The notes beneath the pieces are model-generated. The model worked only from the letters and a program-made list of their open reading frames with translations. It was not told where the DNA came from and made no database searches. 64,000 nt of DNA from [Clostridium] celerecrescens 18A (lineage in GTDB: Bacteria > Bacillota > Clostridia > Lachnospirales > Lachnospiraceae): NCBI RefSeq assembly GCF_002797975.1, contig NZ_PGET01000001.1, positions 2,046,001-2,110,000 on the forward strand, in the 5' to 3' direction. Of this stretch, positions 32,914 through 42,396 are shown piece by piece. The position numbers and the translations under genes are program-made. The first letter of the stretch is position 1; every line of letters begins with the position of its first letter.

Positions 32914-34311
32914 CTACATATCCTGCCCAAAATTCCGAATCCCTTTGACTTCCTGGGCTTTCCACTCAAGCAGAACCACTGTTTCCACGTTCGCCGTCGA
33001 AGGAAACATATCCACGCAACAAACCTTCTCCACCCGATACCCTCTCTCTTGAAGAACAACCAAATCTCTCACCAAACTAGTCGGCTTACAAGAAACATAA
33101 ACCATCCTGTCCACGCCAAAATCAATAATCTTCCCCAACGCCTTCGGATGAATCCCATCTCTCGGCGGATCCAAAATAATCAAATCCGGCTTATCTTTCA
33201 ACTCATCAATTATCTTAAGTACATCCCCGTCAATAAATTCACAATTCTCAAGACCATTCAGTCCTGCATTCTCTCTTGCCGCTTCCACCGCCTCTTTAAC
33301 AATTTCTACGCCCACAACCTTTTTGGCCACTGGAGCAATGATCTGAGCAATGGTACCCGTTCCGCTATATAAATCAAAGACAACCTTATCCTTAGTCTCC
33401 CCTACATATCCTCTGACCGTCTCATACAGTACTTCCGCCCCAAGGGAATTGGTCTGGAAGAAAGAAAACGGTGAAATTTTGAACTTCAGCCCTAAAAGCT
33501 CCTCATAAAAATAATCCTGTCCATATAAAATATCTGTCCTGTCACTCTTAACCACATCCGCCAGACTGTCGTTTAAAATATGAAGAATGCCCACAATCTT
33601 ACCATTTAAAGAAAGTCCCAGCAACAGGTCCGTCAGTGGCTTCAAATCCACCTCTTCCTGCGTCGTGGTAACCAGGGCCACCAGGATCTCACCGGTCTTA
33701 ACGGCCCGGCGCACCAAAAGATGACGCAGATATCCCGTATGCTGCATCTTCTTATAAAAACCGGTTCCCAATTGTTCGAAATACTCCTTAACCGCCTTCA
33801 AGATGTCACAAAAATCCGGATTGACGATCTTACATTCCGTAGTCGTCACCACGTCATAAAAACTTCCCCTTTTATGCATTCCCAAAGCCAAGGGGCCATC
33901 CTTATATTCATCCCCAAAGGAGAACTCCATTTTATTCCGGTATTCCGCTTCCACAGGACTTGGCCGAATTCCCTCAAATTCATAATCCTCACAAACTCCG
34001 TCTATAAGGTCCTTTACCTGCTGCTCTTTGATCTTAAGCTGCTCCGCATAGGGAATTGTCTGATAAACACAGCCCCCGCAGCTTCCAAAATGAGGACATG
34101 GATTCTCTGCCGATTCCAGGCTTGAATGCTCCAATACCTCAAGAATCCGCCCCTCACAGCGTCCTCCTCTTTTTTTATTTATCATAACCCGTACCTTCTG
34201 GCCGGGAAGTGCATGCTTTATTGCAATCTTCCCTTCCGGAAGTTCAATGACTCCCTTGTCAGGAAAATCAAATCTTCCAATCGTACCTTCGTATATCTCG
34301 CCCTTTTTCAC
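32914..34311 (-). CDS. rlmD: 23S rRNA (uracil-5-)-methyltransferase, RlmD/RlmCD type
   Basis: 465 residues, usual for the family. An N-terminal TRAM domain (1-60) is followed by iron-sulfur cysteines in NPCPHFGSCGGCVYQ (70-84), a central methyltransferase fold with SAM motif DLYSGTGTIAQ, LDPPRDG, and the catalytic Cys loop YVSCKPTSLVRD. It methylates uridines of 23S rRNA with S-adenosylmethionine. The GTG start at 34311 is chosen because GAGGAG lies 8-9 nt upstream and the longer frame to 34545 would run back through a terminator into the next gene. A decayed copy of part of this gene lies at 30545-30705. Confidence 0.9.
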   Translation of the reverse strand: MKKGEIYEGTIGRFDFPDKGVIELPEGKIAIKHALPGQKVRVMINKKRGGRCEGRILEVLEHSSLESAENPCPHFGSCGGCVYQTIPYAEQLKIKEQQVKDLIDGVCEDYEFEGIRPSPVEAEYRNKMEFSFGDEYKDGPLALGMHKRGSFYDVVTTTECKIVNPDFCDILKAVKEYFEQLGTGFYKKMQHTGYLRHLLVRRAVKTGEILVALVTTTQEEVDLKPLTDLLLGLSLNGKIVGILHILNDSLADVVKSDRTDILYGQDYFYEELLGLKFKISPFSFFQTNSLGAEVLYETVRGYVGETKDKVVFDLYSGTGTIAQIIAPVAKKVVGVEIVKEAVEAARENAGLNGLENCEFIDGDVLKIIDELKDKPDLIILDPPRDGIHPKALGKIIDFGVDRMVYVSCKPTSLVRDLVVLQERGYRVEKVCCVDMFPSTANVETVVLLEWKAQEVKGIRNFGQDM

Positions 34312-34430
34312 TATGCGTGCTCCTCTTCTATCTTTATTTCTACAAGCTGTGAGCCTGTGCAGGAATTTTTCCATTCCCGCATCTGACAAATGCCGCAGGC
34401 TATATGATTTTTCTAATTTCAATCGAGCAA

Positions 34431-34462
34431 AAAAGCGTGTCTCACTATCTGAGGCACGCTCT
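34431..34462 (-). terminator. Terminator after the small acidic membrane protein gene
   Basis: AGCGTGTCTCA (34434-34444) and TGAGGCACGCT (34450-34460) form an 11-bp stem with one mismatch, followed on the minus strand by TTTTTTGC. Confidence 0.8.
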
Positions 34463-34480
34463 CTCTTTATAATGCCGATC

Positions 34481-34774
34481 CTACTCTTCAGAACCTTCGC
34501 CCGGTTTGTCATCTTCAAAGAAATCATCGTCGAAATCATCATCAAAATCGTCTTCGAAATCTTCTAAATAGTCCGGTGTGAAGAAACGGTATACGGTATA
34601 GGCAATTCCTGCCACCGCCGCCACTGCACCTATGATAGCCAGTATCCAGAGGATACAGTTTTTCTTCTTTTCTTCCTGTTCCCTTCTATGAAGCAATTCA
34701 TTTACTCTGCTTGAGTTCATAAGATCTTCCAGCTTACTCATGGCTTCTTTACTCATTGCATCAAATCTGTTCAT
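34481..34774 (-). CDS. Small single-span membrane protein with acidic tail
   Basis: 97 residues. A basic/helical N-terminus (1-38) is followed by one membrane helix at about 40-64 (CILWILAIIGAVAAVAGIAY) and then a strikingly acidic C-terminus with FDDD repeats (DDFDDDFDDDFFEDD) to the end. The topology suggests a cytoplasmic N-terminus and an outer acidic tail, or the reverse. Similar small proteins are common in Lachnospiraceae without known function. AAAGGA lies upstream, and a strong terminator follows its stop. It is separated from pcrA by a hairpin-repeat gap. Confidence 0.65.
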   Translation of the reverse strand: MNRFDAMSKEAMSKLEDLMNSSRVNELLHRREQEEKKKNCILWILAIIGAVAAVAGIAYTVYRFFTPDYLEDFEDDFDDDFDDDFFEDDKPGEGSEE

Positions 34775-34802
34775 AACTCCACGTCCTTTCTGAGAGCCTT
34801 GC

Positions 34803-34880
34803 TATTTTATGCCCATTTTTCAGGGCAGAACCCACCACTCTTTATTGGGTGCAAAGGGATGCCTGTAAGGCATTTCCTTT
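34803..34880. repeat. Hairpin repeat unit, diverged copy near pcrA end
   Basis: TTTTATGCCC...GGGCA and ...GGATGCCTGTAAGG match the units at 37299-37471, with an extra hairpin (ACCCACC...GGGT) inserted. The rest of the gap to 34990 is AT-rich without features. Confidence 0.55.
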
Positions 34881-34990
34881 ATATCTTCCGGCTAAGTTTT
34901 AGTCTCTCTGCCTGTCGCAGTTATTATACCATTATATTGATTCTTTTACTATCATTTTTGCTTTTTTTTAATAAATTATGTATTTTTAGA

Positions 34991-37279
34991 TCAAACTCGT
35001 ACAAGTTTCAGCTTTGCAAAGGAAGCAAACATTTTTTTGATGCCTGCCTGATCAAATTGGACTGTTACCTCAAAATCCCTTCCGCCGTCTTTGATTTCCA
35101 ATACCTCGCCTTCCCCAAACTTTACATGGCTGACACGGTCCCCTTCTTTATAATTTAAAGAAGCTGATTTTTCTACAGTAAATGCTTTGCCAAAACCGGG
35201 GGTTGACACAGGCGTTGCGGTTTTTGATGCATAGGAGTTGTTTCCAGGTCCAAAACTGCTGACACCCGCCGTCCGGCCGGATGACTTCGCTCTTCCCCAT
35301 GGGAGACCGCTGTCATCGTAATCAAGCGTACGAGAGGCAGACAGTCTTGGTTCCAGCTTATCTGAATCCAAAAGCACATCAGGAATTTCATCAATGAATC
35401 GGCTGACCTTGGAATATCTGGTTTCTCCATTTACCATACGCTGTCTCGCCGCCGTCATCATCAGAAAATTCTGAGCTCTGGTGATTCCCACATAGCAAAG
35501 ACGGCGTTCTTCTTCCACATCTTCCTTATCATCTGAGGATATGGACATCATGCTTGGGAACAGCCCGTCTTCCATGCCGCTTAAATACACTCTTGGAAAC
35601 TCAAGCCCTTTGGCGCTGTGAAGAGTCATAAGGGTTACTCTGTTTTCCGAATCATCCATCCGGTCCACATCAGCTACCAAGGCTACCTCTTCCAGAAACT
35701 CACTTAAATTGGGATGCTCATGCTCCCCTTCAAAGCTGACCGCCTTATTGATCAACTCTTCAATATTTTCCAGACGTGTCTGGTACTCGATTTCACCTTC
35801 TGACTCTAATTCCTTCTGATAACCGGTTTCATCAAGTACATCTTCGACCAGTTCATGGATCGAATACGTTTCTTCTTCAAGCCTTCCCCGGAAATCCTCG
35901 ATCTGTTCGGTAAACTTAAGAACCTTCTCCGCCGTTTTTCCAAGTCCTGGCACAGCCTTTGCACGGCAGAATGCATCATAAATGGAAAATCCATGTTCAG
36001 AAGCAAAAGCCTGCACTTTTCCCAGACTGGTTGCTCCAATTCCCCTCTTGGGCACATTGATGATTCTTAAAGAGGCTAAATCATCCTGTGCGTTTGCAAT
36101 GGTCTTTAAATAGGCCAGTACATCCTTAATCTCTTTTCTCTGATAGAAATTTACGCCTCCCACCATACGGTACGGAACATTATGTTGAAGGCATTTTTCT
36201 TCAATCAGACGGGACTGGGCATTGGTCCTGTAAAGGACAGCACAGTCCTGATAGTCAGAAGAGCTGTTTAAAATGTCCCGGACAATGGCATCTGCCTCTT
36301 CCGAGGCGTTATCAAACTGCTTAAACTGTACCAGAGGACCTTCCTCATTGGCAGTCCACAAAGTTTTATCCTTTCGTCCCCGGTTATGGCGGATCACCTC
36401 ATTGGCTGCATTTAAAATGCTCTGGCTGGACCGGTAGTTCTGTTCCAGCTTAATCACCTTTGCCCCTGGATAAGCCTTTTCAAAGTTTAGGATATTTTCA
36501 ATGTTAGCGCCGCGGAATTTATAGATGGACTGGTCGTCATCTCCAACAACACAGAGATTTCTGTATTTTCCTGCCAGCAGGCTTATGAGCTTAAACTGGG
36601 CCGTATTGGTATCCTGATACTCATCTACCATAATGTATTTAAAACGTTCCTGATAATAATCCAGGATTTCCGGATTGTTCTGGAACAGCTGCACGGTTTT
36701 CATGATTAAGTCATCAAAGTCCAGGGCATTGTTCTTTTTTAGCTGGCTCTGATATTCTTTATATATCTGCGCCACTTTTTTCTGCCTGAAATCACCGCCG
36801 GCATTCAGTTCAAATTCCTGGGCCGTCACAAGCTCGTTCTTTGCCGTGGAAATAAATCCAAGCATCGCCCGGTCCTTGTAGATCTTGGGATCCATATCAA
36901 GGCCTTTTAACACATGGCGCATCAGAGTTTTCTGGTCATCGGAATCATATATGGTGAAATTCGTCGTATAACCAAGGCTTTCAATATGCCGCCTGAGAAT
37001 GCGCACGCAGGATGAATGAAAGGTGGATACCCAGATGCTGTCCGCACCAAAGCCCACCAGACGGTCTACACGCTCCCGCATCTCACCCGCCGCTTTATTG
37101 GTAAAAGTGATGGCCAGGATATTCCATGGATTGATGCTTTTTTCTTCTATTAAATAGGCAATGCGGTGTGTAAGAACCCTGGTTTTACCGGACCCGGCTC
37201 CTGCCAGCACAAGAAGCGGTCCGTCCGTATGGAGTACCGCTTCCTTTTGCATTGGATTCAATGTATCATAAATGCTCAT
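34991..37279 (-). CDS. pcrA: ATP-dependent DNA helicase PcrA/UvrD
   Basis: 762 residues, normal for PcrA. SF1A motifs in order: LNPMQKEAV (Q motif), Walker A AGAGSGKTRVLT (26-37), ITFTNKAAGEMRERV (Ia), VDEYQDTN (II), VVGDDDQSIYKFRGA (III), QNYRSSQSI (IV), VTLMTLHSAKGLEFPRV (V), EERRLCYVGITRA (VI). The C-terminal Tudor-like domain (EGDRVSHVKFGEGEVLEI) contacts RNA polymerase in relatives. It works in nucleotide excision repair and removal of DNA-bound proteins. AGGAAAG precedes the ATG. Confidence 0.96.
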   Translation of the reverse strand: MSIYDTLNPMQKEAVLHTDGPLLVLAGAGSGKTRVLTHRIAYLIEEKSINPWNILAITFTNKAAGEMRERVDRLVGFGADSIWVSTFHSSCVRILRRHIESLGYTTNFTIYDSDDQKTLMRHVLKGLDMDPKIYKDRAMLGFISTAKNELVTAQEFELNAGGDFRQKKVAQIYKEYQSQLKKNNALDFDDLIMKTVQLFQNNPEILDYYQERFKYIMVDEYQDTNTAQFKLISLLAGKYRNLCVVGDDDQSIYKFRGANIENILNFEKAYPGAKVIKLEQNYRSSQSILNAANEVIRHNRGRKDKTLWTANEEGPLVQFKQFDNASEEADAIVRDILNSSSDYQDCAVLYRTNAQSRLIEEKCLQHNVPYRMVGGVNFYQRKEIKDVLAYLKTIANAQDDLASLRIINVPKRGIGATSLGKVQAFASEHGFSIYDAFCRAKAVPGLGKTAEKVLKFTEQIEDFRGRLEEETYSIHELVEDVLDETGYQKELESEGEIEYQTRLENIEELINKAVSFEGEHEHPNLSEFLEEVALVADVDRMDDSENRVTLMTLHSAKGLEFPRVYLSGMEDGLFPSMMSISSDDKEDVEEERRLCYVGITRAQNFLMMTAARQRMVNGETRYSKVSRFIDEIPDVLLDSDKLEPRLSASRTLDYDDSGLPWGRAKSSGRTAGVSSFGPGNNSYASKTATPVSTPGFGKAFTVEKSASLNYKEGDRVSHVKFGEGEVLEIKDGGRDFEVTVQFDQAGIKKMFASFAKLKLVRV

Positions 37280-37298
37280 AAATTATACCATACTTTCC

Positions 37299-37471
37299 TT
37301 TCCTCTTTTATGCCCATCTTCCTAGGGCATAAAGGTATGCCTGTAAGACTTTCCTCTTTCATACCCGTTTTTCAGGTCATAAAGGTATGCCTGTAAGAGG
37401 TATGCCTGTAAGGTGTTCCCACTTTACTGCCCTTCTTTCAAGGGCATAAAGGTATGCCTGCAAGGTGTTTC
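37299..37471. repeat. Array of three hairpin repeat units upstream of pcrA
   Basis: Three units of about 50-60 bp follow each other at about 37301-37350, 37352-37416 and 37417-37471. Each has a stem like TATGCCC...GGGCATA followed by AAAGGTATGCCTGTAAG. The middle unit carries a second GGTATGCCTGTAAGG. Loop and arm sequences vary while pairing is largely kept. This fills the gap between the patatin-like gene and pcrA. Confidence 0.75.
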
Positions 37472-37481
37472 TCTTTCATTC

Positions 37482-38342
37482 TTACTCTTCAATCTCTAAA
37501 TACTTTTTCAGCTTCCCCATATGTTCTTCCGCCAGACGCCGCCCATCTCCGTACAGGGCCTCCAGCTTTCGCTTATCTTTTTCAGTTCTTTGAACAGTAA
37601 CGTGCTTATCCGGGCGGATGACATAGATTCTTCCCTCTTCTTCCAGCCGGTCAATCTCCTCCTGCATCCGGTTATACCGGTCCGGGACCTCATTTAAAAC
37701 TTTCATTAGCTCAGGCAGAGGGGCAAAATAGCGTTCATACCCTTTTTTTGTCCACTTGTCAAGCTGAGGTTTCCGATATCCGTGCTCCCTGGTAAGAATT
37801 ACAACGATCTTATCATATCCCAGATCAATGGCTCTCTGATATGCAACGGACATGGAGCAGCCCCCATCCAGATACTTTTTTCCATTTATCGGGATCATGC
37901 TGGATAAAATAGGAAGACTGCTGGAGGCCTTTACAGCACTGATAAAATCTTCGCAGGAACTCTTTTCAAAATATTCCGGCTTACCTGTCTTACAGCGGGT
38001 GGCAACCACCTCAAAGGTCTGTTGGGACTTTCTAAAAGTATCATAATCAAAGGGAACCAGTGTATCGCACAATTCCCCAAACAGGAAATCAAAATTAAAA
38101 ATGGAGCGGTTTTTTACCATATTCCGAAAGCTTAAAAACCGTTTATCATTGACGTAATCCAAATCCACTTTAATGGTACGGCCGATCTGTTTGCTTACAT
38201 AGCTCATGCCGCACATAGAACCGGCTGATACTCCGTTCACATAGGACATCTCAATTCCCTGTTCCATGAATACATCCAAAACCCCGGCCGTAAATACGCC
38301 CCTTAGGGAACCCCCTTCTAAAACCAATGCTCCTTCTGTCAT
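37482..38342 (-). CDS. Patatin-like phospholipase
   Basis: 286 residues, the RssA/YjjU-like size. Oxyanion loop GGSLRGVFTAGVLD (10-23), nucleophile elbow GVSAGS with Ser39, and catalytic Asp in YLDGGCS near 155-161 are all present, so the Ser-Asp dyad is intact. It should hydrolyse acyl esters of lipids in the cytoplasm. GAGGTG lies 8 nt before the ATG. A near-consensus promoter with an embedded palindrome lies directly upstream, suggesting repressor control. Confidence 0.9.
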   Translation of the reverse strand: MTEGALVLEGGSLRGVFTAGVLDVFMEQGIEMSYVNGVSAGSMCGMSYVSKQIGRTIKVDLDYVNDKRFLSFRNMVKNRSIFNFDFLFGELCDTLVPFDYDTFRKSQQTFEVVATRCKTGKPEYFEKSSCEDFISAVKASSSLPILSSMIPINGKKYLDGGCSMSVAYQRAIDLGYDKIVVILTREHGYRKPQLDKWTKKGYERYFAPLPELMKVLNEVPDRYNRMQEEIDRLEEEGRIYVIRPDKHVTVQRTEKDKRKLEALYGDGRRLAEEHMGKLKKYLEIEE

Positions 38343-38362
38343 CTTATATCACCTCGCCTTCT

Positions 38363-38391
38363 ATTCTATTGCATTTCGACCGTCCGGTCAA
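38363..38391 (-). promoter_or_regulatory. Promoter and palindromic operator of the patatin-like gene
   Basis: TTGACC (38391-38386) and TAGAAT (38368-38363) are separated by 17 bp. The palindrome GACCGTCCGGTC (38378-38389) overlaps the -35 box and spacer, of the GACCGnnCGGTC kind that many TetR proteins bind. No TetR gene is adjacent. Confidence 0.6.
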
Positions 38392-38566
38392 TCTTTTTTC
38401 CAAACCATGGCATTTTTGAAAGCTCATTGCATTAATCCGTACGCCCCACTTTGTGGTATATCTGCCCCCTGAATCCGTTGGCACAGTGAACTGCAACACC
38501 TTTAATTGGAACAAATCTCCCACAAAGTATGCGCACATCTTGAAATAAGCAGTTTCCAGATACGCC

Positions 38567-40342
38567 TTATGAAAACTGGCTCTGATAGAGTTTATAGTAT
38601 GCGCCTTTCTGTTCCATCAGTTCCTCATGGCTTCCGGCCTCCATGATATTTCCCTGATCAATAACAAATATACGGTCAGCCTTGCGGATCGTAGAAAGGC
38701 GGTGGGCAATGACAAAGGAAGTCCTGCCCCGCAAAAGGGCATCGATACCCTGCTGTACCAAAAGCTCGGTATGGGTATCAATGCTGGAAGTAGCCTCATC
38801 AAGGATCAAAATCCCAGGCATTGACACCATGGTTCTTGCAAATGCCAGAAGCTGCCTCTGTCCGATGGAAAGACCTGCCCCTCTCTCGCTGATCACCGAA
38901 TCATATCCGTTTTCCAGCTTCATGATAAATTCATGGGCATTGACTGCTTTGGCTGCCTCTATCACCTCGGCATCAGACGCATCCAAACGTCCGTATTTGA
39001 TATTGTCCCGTATGGTTCCGGAAAACAGGAAATTATCCTGGGTCATGATTCCCATCTGACTTCTTAAGCTATTTAAGGTCACTTCTTTTATTTCGTGTCC
39101 GTCAACAAAAATTTTTCCGCCGGTTGTTTCATAAAAACGGCTGATCAGATTTACAATGGTGGTCTTTCCTGCGCCTGTTGGTCCTACTAACGCAATGGTT
39201 TCTCCAGGCTTGACGGTAAAATTAACGTCATCAAGAATCAGCCGGTCCGGCTCATCTCCATAAGCAAAGGATACATTCTCAAAAACCACCTCACCCTTAA
39301 TTTCCGGTAAGACATTAGCACCCTCCTGATCTGTAATTTCCGCTTCCGTATCGATGATATCAAAAATACGTTCAGCTGCGGAAATATTGGTGGTCAGTTT
39401 ATTATAAAAGTTAGCCAGATTCCGGATCGGACTCCAAAACATAGCGATATAGGTTGAAAACGCAAGAAATGTACCGATTCCTATATTTTCCACTCCAACA
39501 ATCCGGATTCCTATAAAATACAGCAGGAAACCGCCCAGTCCCCAGGTCACTTCTACCAGAGGGCCGAAGCCATCCGCTACAATAACCGCATCCATGAAGG
39601 ATTTATAATGCTGGTTAACCAGGTCATGAAATACCTCTTTTGTCTCCGGTTCTGCCGCAAAGCTCTGTATGATCCGGATGCCGGATAAATCTTCATGTAC
39701 ATAAGCATTTAAATTTGATGTTTTTTTGCGGTAGATCTGCCACCTTCTATGTACCGTGGTCTCAATCAGAAACATGCCAACAGCCAATATGGGAAGTGTC
39801 AGCAGTGCCGCCATTGCCAAGCGGTAATTCTTTATCAGCATGATGACCGCTACACAGACGACTGTAATCAGATCCGGTATCAACTGAGTCACGCTGTCTG
39901 ACAACACATCCTTTAAGGCATTTACATCTCCAATAATTCTCGCAAGTATCTTACCCGTCGGCCGGCTGTCAAAAAAGCCAAAACCAAGGGTCTGAATATG
40001 CTTATAAAGTTCTTCCCTGATATTCAAAAGCACACGGTTGGATACGTCCGCCATAAGGCGCATGCGCATCTTGGTGCCCGCAAGGAATAAAAGGAAGAGC
40101 ACGATTGCACCAGATCCCAGCCATATAAGGCCTGCCATATCCTTATTAGCCACACAGGAATTAATGGCATATTCCATCATAAGGGGTGCTGACATACTGA
40201 TGGCTATAGTTCCTGCCATGATAAAAAGAACGATAACGATCTCCTTTTTAAAATCCAGGAGATATCGATACAGGCGAAGCAGAGTGTCCTTTTTAAAAAC
40301 TTCCTTCTGATCTTCATCTATTCTGCTTGAATTGACTGCCAT
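38567..40342 (-). CDS. ABC exporter half-transporter, subunit B of a heterodimer
   Basis: 591 residues: a type IV exporter membrane domain (about 30-330, six helices) and a C-terminal ATPase with Walker A GPTGAGKTT, signature LSIGQRQLLAFAR (variant of LSGGQ), ILDEATSSID and switch His in IAHRLSTIR. The signature reads LSIGQ while the partner has LSGGQ and a D-D Walker B, so the pair has one consensus and one degenerate ATP site, as in LmrCD/BmrCD. GGAGGAG lies before the ATG, which overlaps the previous gene by 25 nt. It probably exports drugs or lipids. Confidence 0.9.
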   Translation of the reverse strand: MAVNSSRIDEDQKEVFKKDTLLRLYRYLLDFKKEIVIVLFIMAGTIAISMSAPLMMEYAINSCVANKDMAGLIWLGSGAIVLFLLFLAGTKMRMRLMADVSNRVLLNIREELYKHIQTLGFGFFDSRPTGKILARIIGDVNALKDVLSDSVTQLIPDLITVVCVAVIMLIKNYRLAMAALLTLPILAVGMFLIETTVHRRWQIYRKKTSNLNAYVHEDLSGIRIIQSFAAEPETKEVFHDLVNQHYKSFMDAVIVADGFGPLVEVTWGLGGFLLYFIGIRIVGVENIGIGTFLAFSTYIAMFWSPIRNLANFYNKLTTNISAAERIFDIIDTEAEITDQEGANVLPEIKGEVVFENVSFAYGDEPDRLILDDVNFTVKPGETIALVGPTGAGKTTIVNLISRFYETTGGKIFVDGHEIKEVTLNSLRSQMGIMTQDNFLFSGTIRDNIKYGRLDASDAEVIEAAKAVNAHEFIMKLENGYDSVISERGAGLSIGQRQLLAFARTMVSMPGILILDEATSSIDTHTELLVQQGIDALLRGRTSFVIAHRLSTIRKADRIFVIDQGNIMEAGSHEELMEQKGAYYKLYQSQFS

Positions 40343-42060
40343 TTCATCTCCTCCTCTCCATACTGTACCTGATAGGTTTTATAATACTGACCACGCATTT
40401 CCATAAGCTCCTCATGGGTTCCCCGTTCCACGATCCGTCCTTCATCTAAGATCAGGATCTCATCGGCACGGCGCACTGCTGAAATACGGTGGGCGATAAT
40501 GATTTTCGAACTGTCCTTTAATTCTGTAAGATGGGCCTCGATCTCTTTCTCTGTCTCCATATCAAGAGCCGAGGTGGAATCATCAAGGATTAACAGAGGC
40601 GTTTCTTTTGCAATGGCTCTGGCTATGCTGATCCTCTGCTTCTGTCCCCCGGAAAGTCCGACTCCCCGCTCCCCGATTACCGTATCATACTGCTCAGAAA
40701 GCTTCTGAATGAAGCCGTGGGCTCCCGCCGAAATGGAGGCCTGCTGCACGCTTTCCCATTCCGTTGCATCTTTATTTCCAGTCTTTATATTTTCCGTAAT
40801 ACTGTCTGAAAAGAGGAATACATCCTGCATTACCACCGATACCTGCCCCCTTAGAAATGATAAGGGCAGATCCTTTACATTGATCCCGTCTAAAAGGATT
40901 TCTCCCTTTGTTACGTCATAGAAACGCTCGATCAAATTGACAATGGAACTTTTTCCGGAGCCGGTGACTCCCATAATGCCAAGGGTTTTCCCCTTTGTTA
41001 AGGTAAAATCAATGTCGCTTAAAATACTCTTTCCATCCAGTTCAAAGTCCACATGCTGAAAGGCCAGTTCTCCCTGGACCGTCTCCGGCTGGACCGGGCT
41101 TTCCGGATTGCGTATGACCGGCTGCTCCTCCATGATCTTTTTGATCTTTTTGTTGGAGGCCACCGCTGCTGCAATATCATTACTAAGCCAGCCCACCATT
41201 TCCATCGGCCAGATAATGTTATTGGCATACTCGGAAAATGCCCCCAGATCTCCTATTGTCATCTTATCGTTAATGACCAGAATACCTCCTACAACAATAA
41301 CTGCCATTAAAAGAACCTTGGATAAAAAGGATATGTTAGGCTGGTAACGGACGATCAGTTTGGCCTGCTTCATGTTTAAATCGTAATACCGCTTATTGTG
41401 TTTCCTGAATTTCTCGATCTCGTAACCTTCTCTTGCAAAGGCTTTAACGGTACGGACCCCGGCCAGATTCTCCTGCGCAACCGTATTTAATTCGGCGGTC
41501 TGCTCACTGATCTTATCGTAAACCTCTCCCAGACCGTTTTCCATCTTGACCGCATACCAGGCGATCAGAGGGAGAATTACCAGCGGAATCAGTGTTAGAC
41601 TGGGACTTAGACGGTACATACAGACAATAACAATGACCGTGTGAATAGAACATTCTAAGACCAGCATTCCCACAAATCCGAAAGCGTTCCAGATTCGTTC
41701 TGCGTCATCCTTGATTCTGGCCATCAATTCTCCTGTATTGTGGCTGTCAAAATATCCCATGGAAAGGGTCTGGATGTGGTCAAATAAATCCTTCCTTAAA
41801 CTGCATCCGATCCCGGATGCGGCATAGTCAAATATAAATTCCTTTGTGTACTGAAGTACCGCTCTTCCAAGTCCGATTCCCACAAGCCCTAAAAGCAGCC
41901 TCATGAGAATCTGCATCTCTCCCCCCACAATAACATCATCAATAATATGCTTTGTGATCTGGGGAGCCGTTGCATCCAAAAGGATGCTGACGACCATAGC
42001 CACAATCGCCAAAACATACAGTAAACTGTACTTCTTTCCATACTTCCATAGATTTTTCAT
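40318..42060 (-). CDS. ABC exporter half-transporter, subunit A of a heterodimer
   Basis: 580 residues: six membrane helices (about 10-320) and an ATPase domain with Walker A GVTGSGKSS, signature LSGGQKQRISIARAI and ILDDSTSALDMETE, where Asp replaces the usual catalytic Glu after Walker B. The degenerate site and the overlap with the partner gene mark a heterodimeric exporter of the LmrCD/BmrCD class. AAAGGAGG precedes the ATG. No MarR/TetR gene is left upstream; instead there is a mini-gene remnant at 42202-42346. Confidence 0.92.
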   Translation of the reverse strand: MKNLWKYGKKYSLLYVLAIVAMVVSILLDATAPQITKHIIDDVIVGGEMQILMRLLLGLVGIGLGRAVLQYTKEFIFDYAASGIGCSLRKDLFDHIQTLSMGYFDSHNTGELMARIKDDAERIWNAFGFVGMLVLECSIHTVIVIVCMYRLSPSLTLIPLVILPLIAWYAVKMENGLGEVYDKISEQTAELNTVAQENLAGVRTVKAFAREGYEIEKFRKHNKRYYDLNMKQAKLIVRYQPNISFLSKVLLMAVIVVGGILVINDKMTIGDLGAFSEYANNIIWPMEMVGWLSNDIAAAVASNKKIKKIMEEQPVIRNPESPVQPETVQGELAFQHVDFELDGKSILSDIDFTLTKGKTLGIMGVTGSGKSSIVNLIERFYDVTKGEILLDGINVKDLPLSFLRGQVSVVMQDVFLFSDSITENIKTGNKDATEWESVQQASISAGAHGFIQKLSEQYDTVIGERGVGLSGGQKQRISIARAIAKETPLLILDDSTSALDMETEKEIEAHLTELKDSSKIIIAHRISAVRRADEILILDEGRIVERGTHEELMEMRGQYYKTYQVQYGEEEMKWQSIQAE

Positions 42061-42159
42061 ACTTTTCCTCCTTTATTTACTGCAAGCATGAATGGGTATA
42101 ACCCTTATATGTAAAAAAAACCGAAAAAAACTGCATAGTGCGGTCTTTTTCGGTAAATT

Positions 42160-42193
42160 GCAAAAAAATAGCCGCAGTCAATTCAGACTGCGG
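42160..42193 (-). terminator. Terminator of the mini-gene
   Basis: CCGCAGTC (42172-42179) and GACTGCGG (42186-42193) pair, with ATTTTTTT following on the minus strand. The same hairpin type ends the DinB-like gene at 44352-44382. A further T-rich hairpin (ACCGAAAAAA...TTTTTCGGT) lies at about 42119-42154. Confidence 0.8.
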
Positions 42194-42201
42194 TTTAAAA
42201 C

Positions 42202-42346
42202 TCATTGAAGCAGCTCCTGATTAGAGCCGTCACTCATCCCTTGATAACAATTATCATGAGATTCTATCTTCACTGAGGCAGACTGAATTAATATAAAATA
42301 ATTTTTCTATTCTATTCATTCCAATTGCATAATAATTACGTTTCAT
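42202..42346 (-). pseudogene. Mini-gene: 30-codon ORF running into a duplicated DinB-like gene end
   Basis: A perfect ribosome site (AAGGAGG) precedes an ATG at 42346 and a 30-residue frame, MKRNYYAIGMNRIEKLFYIN and onward, stopping at 42254. In the +1 frame the DNA continues HDNCYQGMSDGSNQELLQ to a stop at 42202. That is nearly the C-terminus GMSDGSNQELLL of the DinB-like protein at 44391-45116. It looks like a gene reduced by internal deletion, with its promoter and terminator intact. Confidence 0.6.
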
Positions 42347-42396
42347 AGTATCTGCCTCCTTTTCTTAGAATTTTTGGTATTAATTGTACAATTACT

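Noticed and set aside
34312..34545. Longer N-terminus for the rRNA methyltransferase
   Set aside because: It runs through the terminator of the upstream gene and into its coding region; TRAM-domain sequence starts at the GTG with GAGGAG.
37299..37471. CRISPR array
   Set aside because: The units are irregular in length, are hairpins with diverged arms and have no unique spacers or cas genes nearby.
38344..38538. 64-codon minus-strand ORF between the ABC exporter and the patatin-like gene
   Set aside because: No ribosome site and no recognisable protein pattern; the promoter and operator of the patatin-like gene lie inside it.
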